Assembly (NCBI GenBank): GCA_946886425.1 | Contig: CAMPIP010000055.1 | Span: 1 to 12,747, forward strand | DNA: 12,747 nt | Direction of reading: 5' to 3' | Origin: an uncultured Actinomycetes bacterium | GTDB lineage: Bacteria > Actinomycetota > Thermoleophilia > Solirubrobacterales > 70-9 | In this document: positions 7,399 to 12,747 of the stretch, one piece after another | How positions within the stretch are numbered: position 1 is the first letter of the stretch | Layout: each line of letters begins with the position of its first letter | Translations under genes and position numbers: made by a program | The notes under the pieces: model-generated | What the model saw: the letters and a program-made list of their open reading frames with translations, nothing else | The model's database searches: none | Told to the model about the DNA's origin: nothing

Positions 7399-8286
7399 CT
7401 ATGCCTCAGCTCGCTTCGGGACTCCCAGCAGCTCGCGTGCCTCAGCCACCGAGGCGGGGCGGCGGCCGATGTCTTCGGCCATCTGCCGGGCCTTGGCGAT
7501 CAGGTCGCCGTTGGAGCGGCACATCTCGCCGTTGGGCAGGTAGAGGTTGTCCTCGACGCCGGCGCGGACGTTGCCGCCCAGCACCAGCGAGCTGGCCAGT
7601 AGCTTCCACTGGTCGCGGGAGATGCCGATCACCTGCCACTGGTTCGGCCCTTCCGGGCCGCCCGGGATCTGGTCCGACATCAGGGTGACGTTGCGCGGGG
7701 TCGGGCGGATGCCGCCGGTCACCCCCATCACCAGCGAGATCTGCAGCGGCGGCTCCAGCAGCCCCATGTCGATCAGCGGGTCGAGGTTGGCGACGTGACC
7801 GGCGTCGAAGCACTCGTGCTCGGGCTTGATCCCCAGCTCCTTCATGACCGTGATGAACTCGATGATCGTGTCGAAGCTGTTCTCGAAGACCGCCTTGAAG
7901 ACGAAGTCCTGGCGCCGCTTCGAGTACTTCGCGTAGTTCATCGAGCTCATGTTCAGGGCGGCAACGTCGGGACGGCAGGCGCGCAGGTACTCGATCCGCT
8001 TCTCGATCGGGATCCCGATCGCCCCGGTCGAGTAGTTGACGATCACGTCGCCGACCTCGGCGAGGATCGCCGCGGTGATCGCCTGGAAGTCCTCGACCTC
8101 ATAGGACGGCGTGCCGTCCGGTTTGCGGGCGTGGATGTGGATCTGCGAGGCGCCCTCGTCGACGGCCCGGCGCGCCTCGGCGGCGTACTCCTCCGGCGTG
8201 TAGGGAATCGCCGGGCACTGGTCGCGGTTGGCGATCACGCCGCTGATCGAGCAGCTGATGATCACCGGGTCTCCGAACTGGCTCAT
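7399..8286 (-). CDS. Beta-keto acid cleavage enzyme (BKACE, DUF849 family)
   Basis: A 295-residue TIM-barrel metalloenzyme. Family members (the best known is 3-keto-5-aminohexanoate cleavage enzyme, Kce) condense a beta-keto acid with acetyl-CoA, giving acetoacetate and a new acyl-CoA. The metal-binding HxH pair is H50/H52 in QIHIHARKPDG. The C-terminal strand NVRAGVEDN carries the conserved Glu at about residue 245. The N-terminal CSISGVIANRDQCPAIPYTP fits the substrate-binding start of the family, with Ser-Gly where many members have Pro-Thr-Gly. The ATG at 8286 has GGTGAT about 8 bases upstream and overlaps the carboxyltransferase stop by four bases (ATGA). The neighbours are acyl-CoA enzymes, not lysine-fermentation genes, so the Kce substrate itself is unlikely. 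The family is near certain; the keto acid is unknown. Confidence 0.93.
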   Translation of the reverse strand: MSQFGDPVIISCSISGVIANRDQCPAIPYTPEEYAAEARRAVDEGASQIHIHARKPDGTPSYEVEDFQAITAAILAEVGDVIVNYSTGAIGIPIEKRIEYLRACRPDVAALNMSSMNYAKYSKRRQDFVFKAVFENSFDTIIEFITVMKELGIKPEHECFDAGHVANLDPLIDMGLLEPPLQISLVMGVTGGIRPTPRNVTLMSDQIPGGPEGPNQWQVIGISRDQWKLLASSLVLGGNVRAGVEDNLYLPNGEMCRSNGDLIAKARQMAEDIGRRPASVAEARELLGVPKRAEA

Positions 8287-9878
8287 ACAGGCATCACCCC
8301 GTGTCGTTTCTTCGGCTTCTCGACGTGCTTGTCGCGGGCCATCCGCAGCGCCCGGGCGATCGTCGGCCGCGTCTCGCGCGGGTCGATGATGTCGTCGATC
8401 ACGGCGTTGCCGGCGGCGATGTAGGGGTCGATCTGCTGGCGGACCGCGTTCAGCATCGCCTCGCGCGTCTCCTCGGGATTGTCGGAAGCCTCGATCGCCG
8501 AGCGACCGATGATTTCGACCGCGCCCTCGGCTCCCATCACCGAGATCTCGGCTCCCGGCCAGGCGACGATCAGGTCCGGCTCGTACGCCTTTCCGCACAT
8601 CACGTAGTAGCCGGCCCCGTAGGCCTTGCGGACGATCACCGTCACCTTCGGCACCGTGGCGCGGCTGACCGCGTAGAGCATCTTCGCCCCGTGGCGGATG
8701 ATCCCGGCGTGCTCGACCTTCGAGCCGACCATGAAGCCGGGCACGTCCTGGAGGAAGACCAGCGGAATGTTGAATGCGTCGCAGAGGTTGATGAAGCGGG
8801 CCGCCTTGTCGGCCGAGTCGTTGTCGAGGACGCCGGCCAGCTGCTTGGGCTGGTTGGCGACGATCCCGGCCGGCTGGCCGCCGAAGCGGGCGAAGCAGGT
8901 GATCAGGTTCTTGGCGAACTTCGGCTTCAGGTCGAAGTACTCGCCGTCGTCGACGATCTCGGCGATCACGTCGTACATGTCGTACGGCTGCCGCGAGGAG
9001 TCCGGGACTATCTCCATCAGCTTTTCCGACATGCGGTCGACCGGGTCGGCGGCCTCGCGCAGCGGCGGCTTCTGCTCGCAGTTGGCGGGGAAGTAGGAGA
9101 GGTAGGCCTTGACCTTGGCGATGCACTCCTCGTCGTCCTTGACCTCGAGGTCCCCCACCCCCGACTTGCGGCAGTGGACCTTGGCGCCGCCCAGCTCCTC
9201 CATCGAGATGTCCTCGCCGGTCACGGCTTTGGTGAGGTGCGGGCCGGCCAGCGCCATCGCGCCCTGGCCGGAGACCATCGGCACGAAGTCGGCGAGCGCC
9301 GGGATGTAGGCGGTGCCGGCCGCGCAGGGGCCCATCATCGCGGCGACCATCGGGATCACGCCCGACATTTCGACCTCCTCGCGGAAGAGGTGGCCGGAGC
9401 CGGCGAACAGCGAGCCCGCCGCCTCCTGGATCCGGGCGCCGGCGCTGTCGAGCAGCCAGATGAACGGCATCCGCTTCGAGAGCGCCATCTCGCGCAGGCG
9501 GGTGACCTTGAGCTCACCGGTCATCCCCATCGAGCCGGCCATCACCGTGAAGTCGTAGGCGGCGATGCAGCAGCGCCGGCCGTCGACGTCGCCCCAGCCG
9601 GTGATGACGCCGTCGGCCGGCGCCTCCACCCCGTCCATCGCCCGCTGCGCGAAGTGCGGTCGGCCGTGGATGCCGAGCTCGACGAAGGTGCCCTCGTCGG
9701 TGAGGAGGGCGATCCGCTCGCGGGCGGTCAGCTTGCCGCGCTCGTGCTGCTTGGCGATCTTCTCCTCGCCGCCGCCGAGCCTGGCCTTCTCGCGGCGCTC
9801 GTGCAGCTGCTCGGTGAGGTCGCCCAGCGGGGCCGTGCCCGGCAGCAGGTTCTCGGATCTCTCCTCGGTGCTCGCCAC
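8283..9878 (-). CDS. Acyl-CoA carboxylase, carboxyltransferase (beta) subunit
   Basis: 531 residues, typical for propionyl-/methylcrotonyl-CoA carboxylase beta subunits, with tandem crotonase-like N and C domains. Landmarks are the REKARLGGGEEKIAKQHERGKLTARERI start, LDSAGARIQEAAG, the oxyanion-type GPCAAGTAYIPALADF, VPGFMVGSKVEHAGIIRHGAK in the C domain, and RKAYGAGYYVMCGKAY. Where classical propionyl-CoA carboxylases have Asp (GGAYD, residue 422 in the Streptomyces enzyme) this protein has Tyr at about 425. GAGxYxMCGxAY looks more like the methylcrotonyl/geranyl-CoA branch. The GTG at 9878 is chosen because AAAGG lies about 8 bases upstream and its G overlaps the TAG stop of the hydratase. 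No biotin carboxylase or biotin carrier gene is in the window, so the alpha subunit must be encoded elsewhere or the complex works differently. The substrate is not determined. Confidence 0.92.
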   Translation of the reverse strand: MASTEERSENLLPGTAPLGDLTEQLHERREKARLGGGEEKIAKQHERGKLTARERIALLTDEGTFVELGIHGRPHFAQRAMDGVEAPADGVITGWGDVDGRRCCIAAYDFTVMAGSMGMTGELKVTRLREMALSKRMPFIWLLDSAGARIQEAAGSLFAGSGHLFREEVEMSGVIPMVAAMMGPCAAGTAYIPALADFVPMVSGQGAMALAGPHLTKAVTGEDISMEELGGAKVHCRKSGVGDLEVKDDEECIAKVKAYLSYFPANCEQKPPLREAADPVDRMSEKLMEIVPDSSRQPYDMYDVIAEIVDDGEYFDLKPKFAKNLITCFARFGGQPAGIVANQPKQLAGVLDNDSADKAARFINLCDAFNIPLVFLQDVPGFMVGSKVEHAGIIRHGAKMLYAVSRATVPKVTVIVRKAYGAGYYVMCGKAYEPDLIVAWPGAEISVMGAEGAVEIIGRSAIEASDNPEETREAMLNAVRQQIDPYIAAGNAVIDDIIDPRETRPTIARALRMARDKHVEKPKKRHGVMPV

Positions 9879-10669
9879 TATCTGCCTTTCCACTGCGGGT
9901 CGCGTTTCTCGAAGAAGGCGGTGACCCCCTCGACGATGTCCTCGGTCGTGAAGGTCAGCGAGAGCTGCGAGCGCAGGAACTCGAGCGCGTCGTCGATCGC
10001 CATGTCCTGCTGGCGGTACATCGCGTCGTGGCCGAGCCGCATCAGCACCGGGCTCTTCGAGGCCAGCTTGCCGGCCCACTCGGCGACCGCGGCGTCGAAC
10101 TCCCCGGCCGGGACCACCTTGTTGGCGAGCCCGTACTCGACCGCCTGCTCCGCGTTGAGCCGCTCGCCCAGCAGCATCATCTCGTTGACCTTCTTGCGCG
10201 GGACGTTGCGGTAGATGATCGACATGATCATGTAGGGGAAGGCGCCGACGTTGATCTCCGGCGTCCCGAAGGTCGCGCCCTCTTTGGCGATCACCAGGTC
10301 GCAGGAGAGCGCCAGCCCCATGCCCCCCGCCAGCACGTGGCCGTTGGCGGCGCAGAGCGAGGGCTTGCCGAGCCGCGGCATCAGCCGGAAGAACTCGAGG
10401 AAGAGGTCGGAGGCGAAGTGTTTGGCGACCAGCGGCACCTCGGCGGCGAACCCGCCGAGGTCGGCGCCGGCGCAGAAGACCTTCTCGCCCGCCCCGGTGA
10501 GGACGACCGCCCGCACCTCGTCCTCAGCTTGGGCGCGCTTCATCGCCGCGACCAGCTCGGCCAGCATCTGGCCCGAGAGCATGTTGCGCTTCTCGGGGTT
10601 GTTCAGCGTCACCGTGGCGATGCCGTCGGCGACCTCGTAACGAACCAGCTCGTAGCTCTCATCGGTCAT
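9878..10669 (-). CDS. Enoyl-CoA hydratase/isomerase family protein, LiuC-like
   Basis: 263 residues with the full crotonase fold: the VTLNNPEKRNMLS entry, VVLTGAGEKVFCAGADL (CoA-binding/oxyanion), NGHVLAGGMGLALSCDLVIA and FGTPEINVG. E138 matches the second catalytic Glu (E164 of rat hydratase), but the first (E144) is Gly118 (GGMGLA). This pattern is found in isomerases and in bacterial LiuC-type methylglutaconyl-CoA hydratases, so a water-adding or double-bond-shifting role on a branched acyl-CoA is plausible. The ATG at 10669 gives MTDESYEL; an ATG at 10681 would add MVPS, and neither has a clear ribosome binding site. It is the first gene of the operon, overlaps the carboxyltransferase by one base, and is divergent from the dehydrogenase. 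The family is firm; the precise reaction is open. Confidence 0.92.
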   Translation of the reverse strand: MTDESYELVRYEVADGIATVTLNNPEKRNMLSGQMLAELVAAMKRAQAEDEVRAVVLTGAGEKVFCAGADLGGFAAEVPLVAKHFASDLFLEFFRLMPRLGKPSLCAANGHVLAGGMGLALSCDLVIAKEGATFGTPEINVGAFPYMIMSIIYRNVPRKKVNEMMLLGERLNAEQAVEYGLANKVVPAGEFDAAVAEWAGKLASKSPVLMRLGHDAMYRQQDMAIDDALEFLRSQLSLTFTTEDIVEGVTAFFEKRDPQWKGR

Positions 10670-10691
10670 GGACGGGACCATAGCCGGTTCT

Positions 10692-10719
10692 GTTGAAAGT
10701 AGGAAGTGCTACTGTCCAC
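10692..10719. promoter_or_regulatory. Imperfect 28-bp dyad overlapping weak divergent -10 candidates
   Basis: The core AGTAG-GAAGTG-CTACT (10698-10713) has perfect 5-bp arms. Extending outwards, 9 of 11 arm positions are complementary about the centre at 10705.5. The arms carry TACTTT on the minus strand (10696-10701) and TACTGT on the plus strand (10710-10715), each a poor -10 candidate for the hydratase operon and the dehydrogenase. It could be a shared operator. Short dyads do occur by chance, so this is tentative. Confidence 0.3.
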
Positions 10720-10730
10720 TCGCACTCGGC

Positions 10731-10774
10731 GTGTCTGAGTTGAGCCGCCAGATCTGACGCCTCAGCTCAGACAC
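10731..10774. promoter_or_regulatory. 44-bp near-perfect palindrome in the dehydrogenase upstream region
   Basis: The arms GTGTCTGAGTTGAG (10731-10744) and CTCAGCTCAGACAC (10761-10774) pair over 14 bases, with one T-G wobble. The space between them is itself centred on the palindrome CAGATCTG (10749-10756), which shares the same symmetry axis at 10752.5. In all, 19 of 22 positions are complementary. It lies 19 bases upstream of the ribosome binding site of the dehydrogenase. There is no T-tract after it (CCCCCCG follows), so it is not an intrinsic terminator. It may be an operator for the MerR protein or another dimeric regulator, or an RNA hairpin in the leader. Confidence 0.6.
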
Positions 10775-10793
10775 CCCCCGTGAACCAGCGAAC

Positions 10794-10801
10794 GAGGAGA
10801 G
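10794..10801 (+). promoter_or_regulatory. Ribosome binding site fixing the dehydrogenase start
   Basis: GAGGAGAG lies 5 bases before the GTG at 10807. It selects that codon over the in-frame GTG at 10780, which has no purine-rich motif upstream and would add nine residues of non-family sequence. Confidence 0.8.
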
Positions 10802-10806
10802 AGAAC

Positions 10807-12003
10807 GTGTCGACCGTCATCAAGCCCGACCACGCGGCCGGGCGCAAGCACTTCATCTTCAGCCAGGAGCACGAAGACCTGCGCGAGTCGATGCAGGCGT
10901 GGGTGCAGAAGGAGCTGTGGCCCCACCGCAACGAGTGGGAGGACACCTACTGGCCGACTTCGGCGATGGAACGGGCCGGCGAGCTCGGCTACCTCGGCCT
11001 CTGCTTCCCCGAGGAGTACGGCGGCCAGGGCGGCGACTACTTCTACTCGCTGGTCCGCGCCGAGTGCATGAGCTACTCGGGCTCCGGCGGCACCAACATG
11101 GGCTTCGCGGTGCAGAGCGACATGGTCCTGCCCCCGATCCACCTGCTCGGCACCCACGAGCAGAAGAAGAAGTACCTCGAACCGGGCCTGAAGGGCGAGA
11201 AGATCGGCTCGCTGGGGATCACCGAGCCGGGCGCCGGCTCCGACGTCGCCGGCATCCGCACCACCGCGATCCGCGACGGCGACGAATACGTCATCAACGG
11301 CTCCAAGACGTTCATCACCAACGGCCCGCGCGCCGACTTCATCGTCCTCGTCTGCAAGACCGACCCGGAGGAGCGCCACGCCGGCATCACCCTCTTCGTC
11401 GTCGACCTGCGCGACGAGAACGGCGAGAAGGTCCCCGGCTTCAGCGTCTCCAGCGAGCTGGAGAAGATGGGGATGCACGCCTCCGACACCGGCGAACTCG
11501 CCTTCGAAGACGTCCGGGTCCCGGCCGACGCCGTGCTCGGCGAGGTCGGCAAGGGCTTCTACCACATCGCCTGGGAGCTCCAAGGCGAGCGGCTGGTCGC
11601 CGCCGCCGGCTGCCACGCGGGCGCGGAGCGGATGATCGAGAGGGCGATCGAGTACGCCAAGGAGCGCGAAGCCTTCGGCCGCCCGATCGGCAAGTTCCAG
11701 GCGCTGCGCCACAAGATCGCCGAGATGGCGACGAAGACGGAGGCCGCGAAGCAGTTCACCTACGCGACCGCCTGGCGCTTCGCCAACGGCGAGTACCCGG
11801 TCCGAGAGATCACGATGGCGAAGCTCTACGCCTCGCGGATCGCCTGCGAGGTCGCCGACGACGCCGTCCAGATCCTCGGTGGCTACGGCTATATGAAGGA
11901 GTACGAGATCGAGCGCGCCTTCCGCGACGTCCGCCTCAACCGGATCGGTGCCGGCACCGACGAGGTGATGCTCGACGTGATCGGCCGCAGCTACGGCCTG
12001 TAA
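10807..12003 (+). CDS. Acyl-CoA dehydrogenase, isovaleryl-/long-chain-type active site
   Basis: A 398-residue FAD-dependent acyl-CoA dehydrogenase, complete for the family. Visible are the N-terminal helical domain, GSLGITEPGAGSDVAGIRTT and FITNGPRADFIVL (flavin and substrate signatures), the REAFGRPIGKFQALRHKIAEM helix, and the C-terminal ILGGYGYMKEYEIERAFRDVR. The position of the usual catalytic Glu (IYEGT in short/medium-chain enzymes) is Ala382 in RIGAGTDE. Isovaleryl- and long-chain acyl-CoA dehydrogenases share this change and instead use a Glu in helix G; here E261 in LQGERLV sits in that place. A branched acyl-CoA substrate is therefore likely, oxidised to the 2-enoyl-CoA with electrons passed to ETF. 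GTG at 10807 follows a strong GAGGAGAG. It is divergent from the hydratase operon and shares a 137-base upstream region containing two dyads. Confidence 0.94.
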   Translation: MSTVIKPDHAAGRKHFIFSQEHEDLRESMQAWVQKELWPHRNEWEDTYWPTSAMERAGELGYLGLCFPEEYGGQGGDYFYSLVRAECMSYSGSGGTNMGFAVQSDMVLPPIHLLGTHEQKKKYLEPGLKGEKIGSLGITEPGAGSDVAGIRTTAIRDGDEYVINGSKTFITNGPRADFIVLVCKTDPEERHAGITLFVVDLRDENGEKVPGFSVSSELEKMGMHASDTGELAFEDVRVPADAVLGEVGKGFYHIAWELQGERLVAAAGCHAGAERMIERAIEYAKEREAFGRPIGKFQALRHKIAEMATKTEAAKQFTYATAWRFANGEYPVREITMAKLYASRIACEVADDAVQILGGYGYMKEYEIERAFRDVRLNRIGAGTDEVMLDVIGRSYGL

Positions 12004-12010
12004 GCGGTAG

Positions 12011-12742
12011 CTACTCGAGCGGCAGGCAGACCGCGCAGAAGTCCTCGCCGAACGGGGTGAGGACGATGCTGCGGCGGACCGTGCGGCCGGTCCGGCCCGC
12101 CCGCTCGAGCGCGTCGGTGACCGGCTCCTGGGCCTCCAGCACCTGGTAGCGGCGGGCATCGCGGAGCGGCTCGCGGGAGAACCAGACGAGGCCGAGGCGG
12201 TGCAGGTTGTTGAGGTAGGCGTGGAGCCGGTCCTGGTGCCGGCAGCCCGCCTCCTCGGCGATCATCGTGCAGCCCTGAGCGACCAGCTGCGAGGCGAGCG
12301 GCACGCCGGCCCGGACGTCGACCGAGGGCTGGGCGCCGCCGCGGGCGAGGAAGCGGAGGATCCGCCCCTCGTCGGGGGCCAGCGCGTCGAGGATCCGCAT
12401 GTAGGCGGGGTGCGAGTCAGGGTCGGCGCCGAGGTCGGCGGAGCGGCGCAGCAGCTCCTCGCCGCGGCGGCGCAGCGCCTCGGCCGAGTCGTCGCCGTTC
12501 GGGCCCGCCTCCACCGCCGGACGCGGCGGCCGCGCCTGGCCGTCGGGAACCCCGAGCCAACCGCGCAGGTAGGAGCGCAGCTCGGAGCGGCCCTCCTGGA
12601 CGATCTGCGCGGCCGACTCCCCGCGCGAGGCCGCCCGCACCATCCGCGAGGCGCCGTTGACGTAGGCGCCGGCGGCGTCGCCGGCCGCCCGCCAGCCAAC
12701 CCCGGCGGCGATCCGGGCCAGGCCGGGCGCGGCGCGCAGCAC
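12011..12742 (-). CDS. DUF4393 (Abi-alpha)-like protein, 5' end uncertain
   Basis: 243 residues from a GTG at 12742. Five bases remain before the window edge, so the true start may lie outside. Residues 1-60 are Ala/Arg-rich and helical (APGLARIAAGVGWRAAGDAA), followed by a Pro/Gly-rich linker (about 65-85). The C-terminal half has the layout I associate with DUF4393: HPAYMRILDALAPDEGRILRFL, then NNLHRLGLVWFS, a Tyr-x-Val-Leu strand, and a closing VLTPFGEDFCAVCLP. Cysteines occur in QGCTM, AGCRHQ and DFCAVC, but no recognised metal motif is formed. Some DUF4393 members are called abortive-infection (Abi-alpha) proteins; most are uncharacterised, and there is no defence-gene neighbour here. 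It converges on the dehydrogenase, with 7 bases between stop codons and no terminator hairpin. Family call moderate, function unknown. Confidence 0.65.
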   Translation of the reverse strand: MLRAAPGLARIAAGVGWRAAGDAAGAYVNGASRMVRAASRGESAAQIVQEGRSELRSYLRGWLGVPDGQARPPRPAVEAGPNGDDSAEALRRRGEELLRRSADLGADPDSHPAYMRILDALAPDEGRILRFLARGGAQPSVDVRAGVPLASQLVAQGCTMIAEEAGCRHQDRLHAYLNNLHRLGLVWFSREPLRDARRYQVLEAQEPVTDALERAGRTGRTVRRSIVLTPFGEDFCAVCLPLE

Positions 12743-12747
12743 CTCGC

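Noticed and set aside
8287..9126. N-terminal extension of the BKACE protein
   Set aside because: It is an Arg-rich out-of-frame reading of the carboxyltransferase gene; BKACE begins at the ATG at 8286 with the family-typical start.
8301..10214. Long plus-strand open frame across the carboxyltransferase and hydratase
   Set aside because: The translation is rich in Arg, Val, Asp and Gly without motifs, and the opposite strand carries two complete, well-conserved enzymes.
10731..10774. Intrinsic terminator
   Set aside because: The stem is strong, but it is followed by C residues, not a T-tract on either strand, and it lies between divergent genes where no transcript ends.
12007..12014. GTAGCTAC palindrome between the convergent dehydrogenase and DUF4393-like genes
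   Set aside because: It is only 8 bp, partly inside coding sequence, with no loop or T-tract; too weak to call a terminator.
1..12747. Mobile element, CRISPR array or defence island
   Set aside because: No transposase, integrase, repeat-spacer array or nuclease gene was found; the DUF4393-like gene alone is not enough.

Overview
This is a high-GC (roughly 70%) bacterial chromosomal segment with GTG/TTG starts, tightly overlapping genes and strong G/C at third codon positions. The gene types (a class III cyclase fused to an AAA ATPase and helical repeats, a small DUF4235-like membrane protein, a DUF4393/Abi-alpha-like protein, several acyl-CoA enzymes) point to an actinobacterium. The overall flavour resembles Thermoleophilia/Solirubrobacterales, but that finer placement is an impression and not proven by the window. 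No tRNA, rRNA, CRISPR array, insertion sequence or phage gene was seen. No stretch over 300 bases lacks a gene.

Left part (1-1940, all minus strand). A cut-off DUF4235-like gene lies at the window edge, downstream of a TetR/AcrR regulator. The regulator overlaps by one base a Nit1-type carbon-nitrogen hydrolase. The hydrolase has a good -10 box and, just downstream, a perfect 16-bp inverted repeat that looks like the TetR operator. Further upstream is an 83-codon short-chain dehydrogenase that keeps the family's N-terminus, NNAG motif and C-terminus but has lost the segments between them: an in-frame deletion remnant.

Centre (1976-5011, plus strand). One 1011-residue protein carries a class III nucleotide cyclase domain, an AAA ATPase and a helical repeat tail. 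Its stop codon overlaps that of the convergent MerR gene.

Right part (5008-12003). Six minus-strand genes, separated by overlaps of 1-4 bases or a 2-base gap, form one probable operon. In transcription order they encode an enoyl-CoA hydratase, an acyl-CoA carboxyltransferase beta subunit, a beta-keto acid cleavage enzyme (BKACE/DUF849), an OsmC-like protein, a CaiB/AMACR-type enzyme and a long MerR regulator. An isovaleryl-CoA-dehydrogenase-like acyl-CoA dehydrogenase is transcribed divergently. The 137-base divergent region holds a 44-bp near-palindrome and a second, weaker dyad. The set resembles the leucine/isovalerate (liu) or acyclic-terpenoid (atu) module. It differs in having BKACE where an HMG-CoA lyase would be expected, an added racemase/CoA-transferase, and no biotin carboxylase in view. 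The best guess is a catabolic cluster for a methyl-branched acyl-CoA. The substrate is unknown.

Right edge (12011 onward, minus strand). A DUF4393 (Abi-alpha)-like gene, possibly truncated at its 5' end, converges on the dehydrogenase with 7 bases between the stops.
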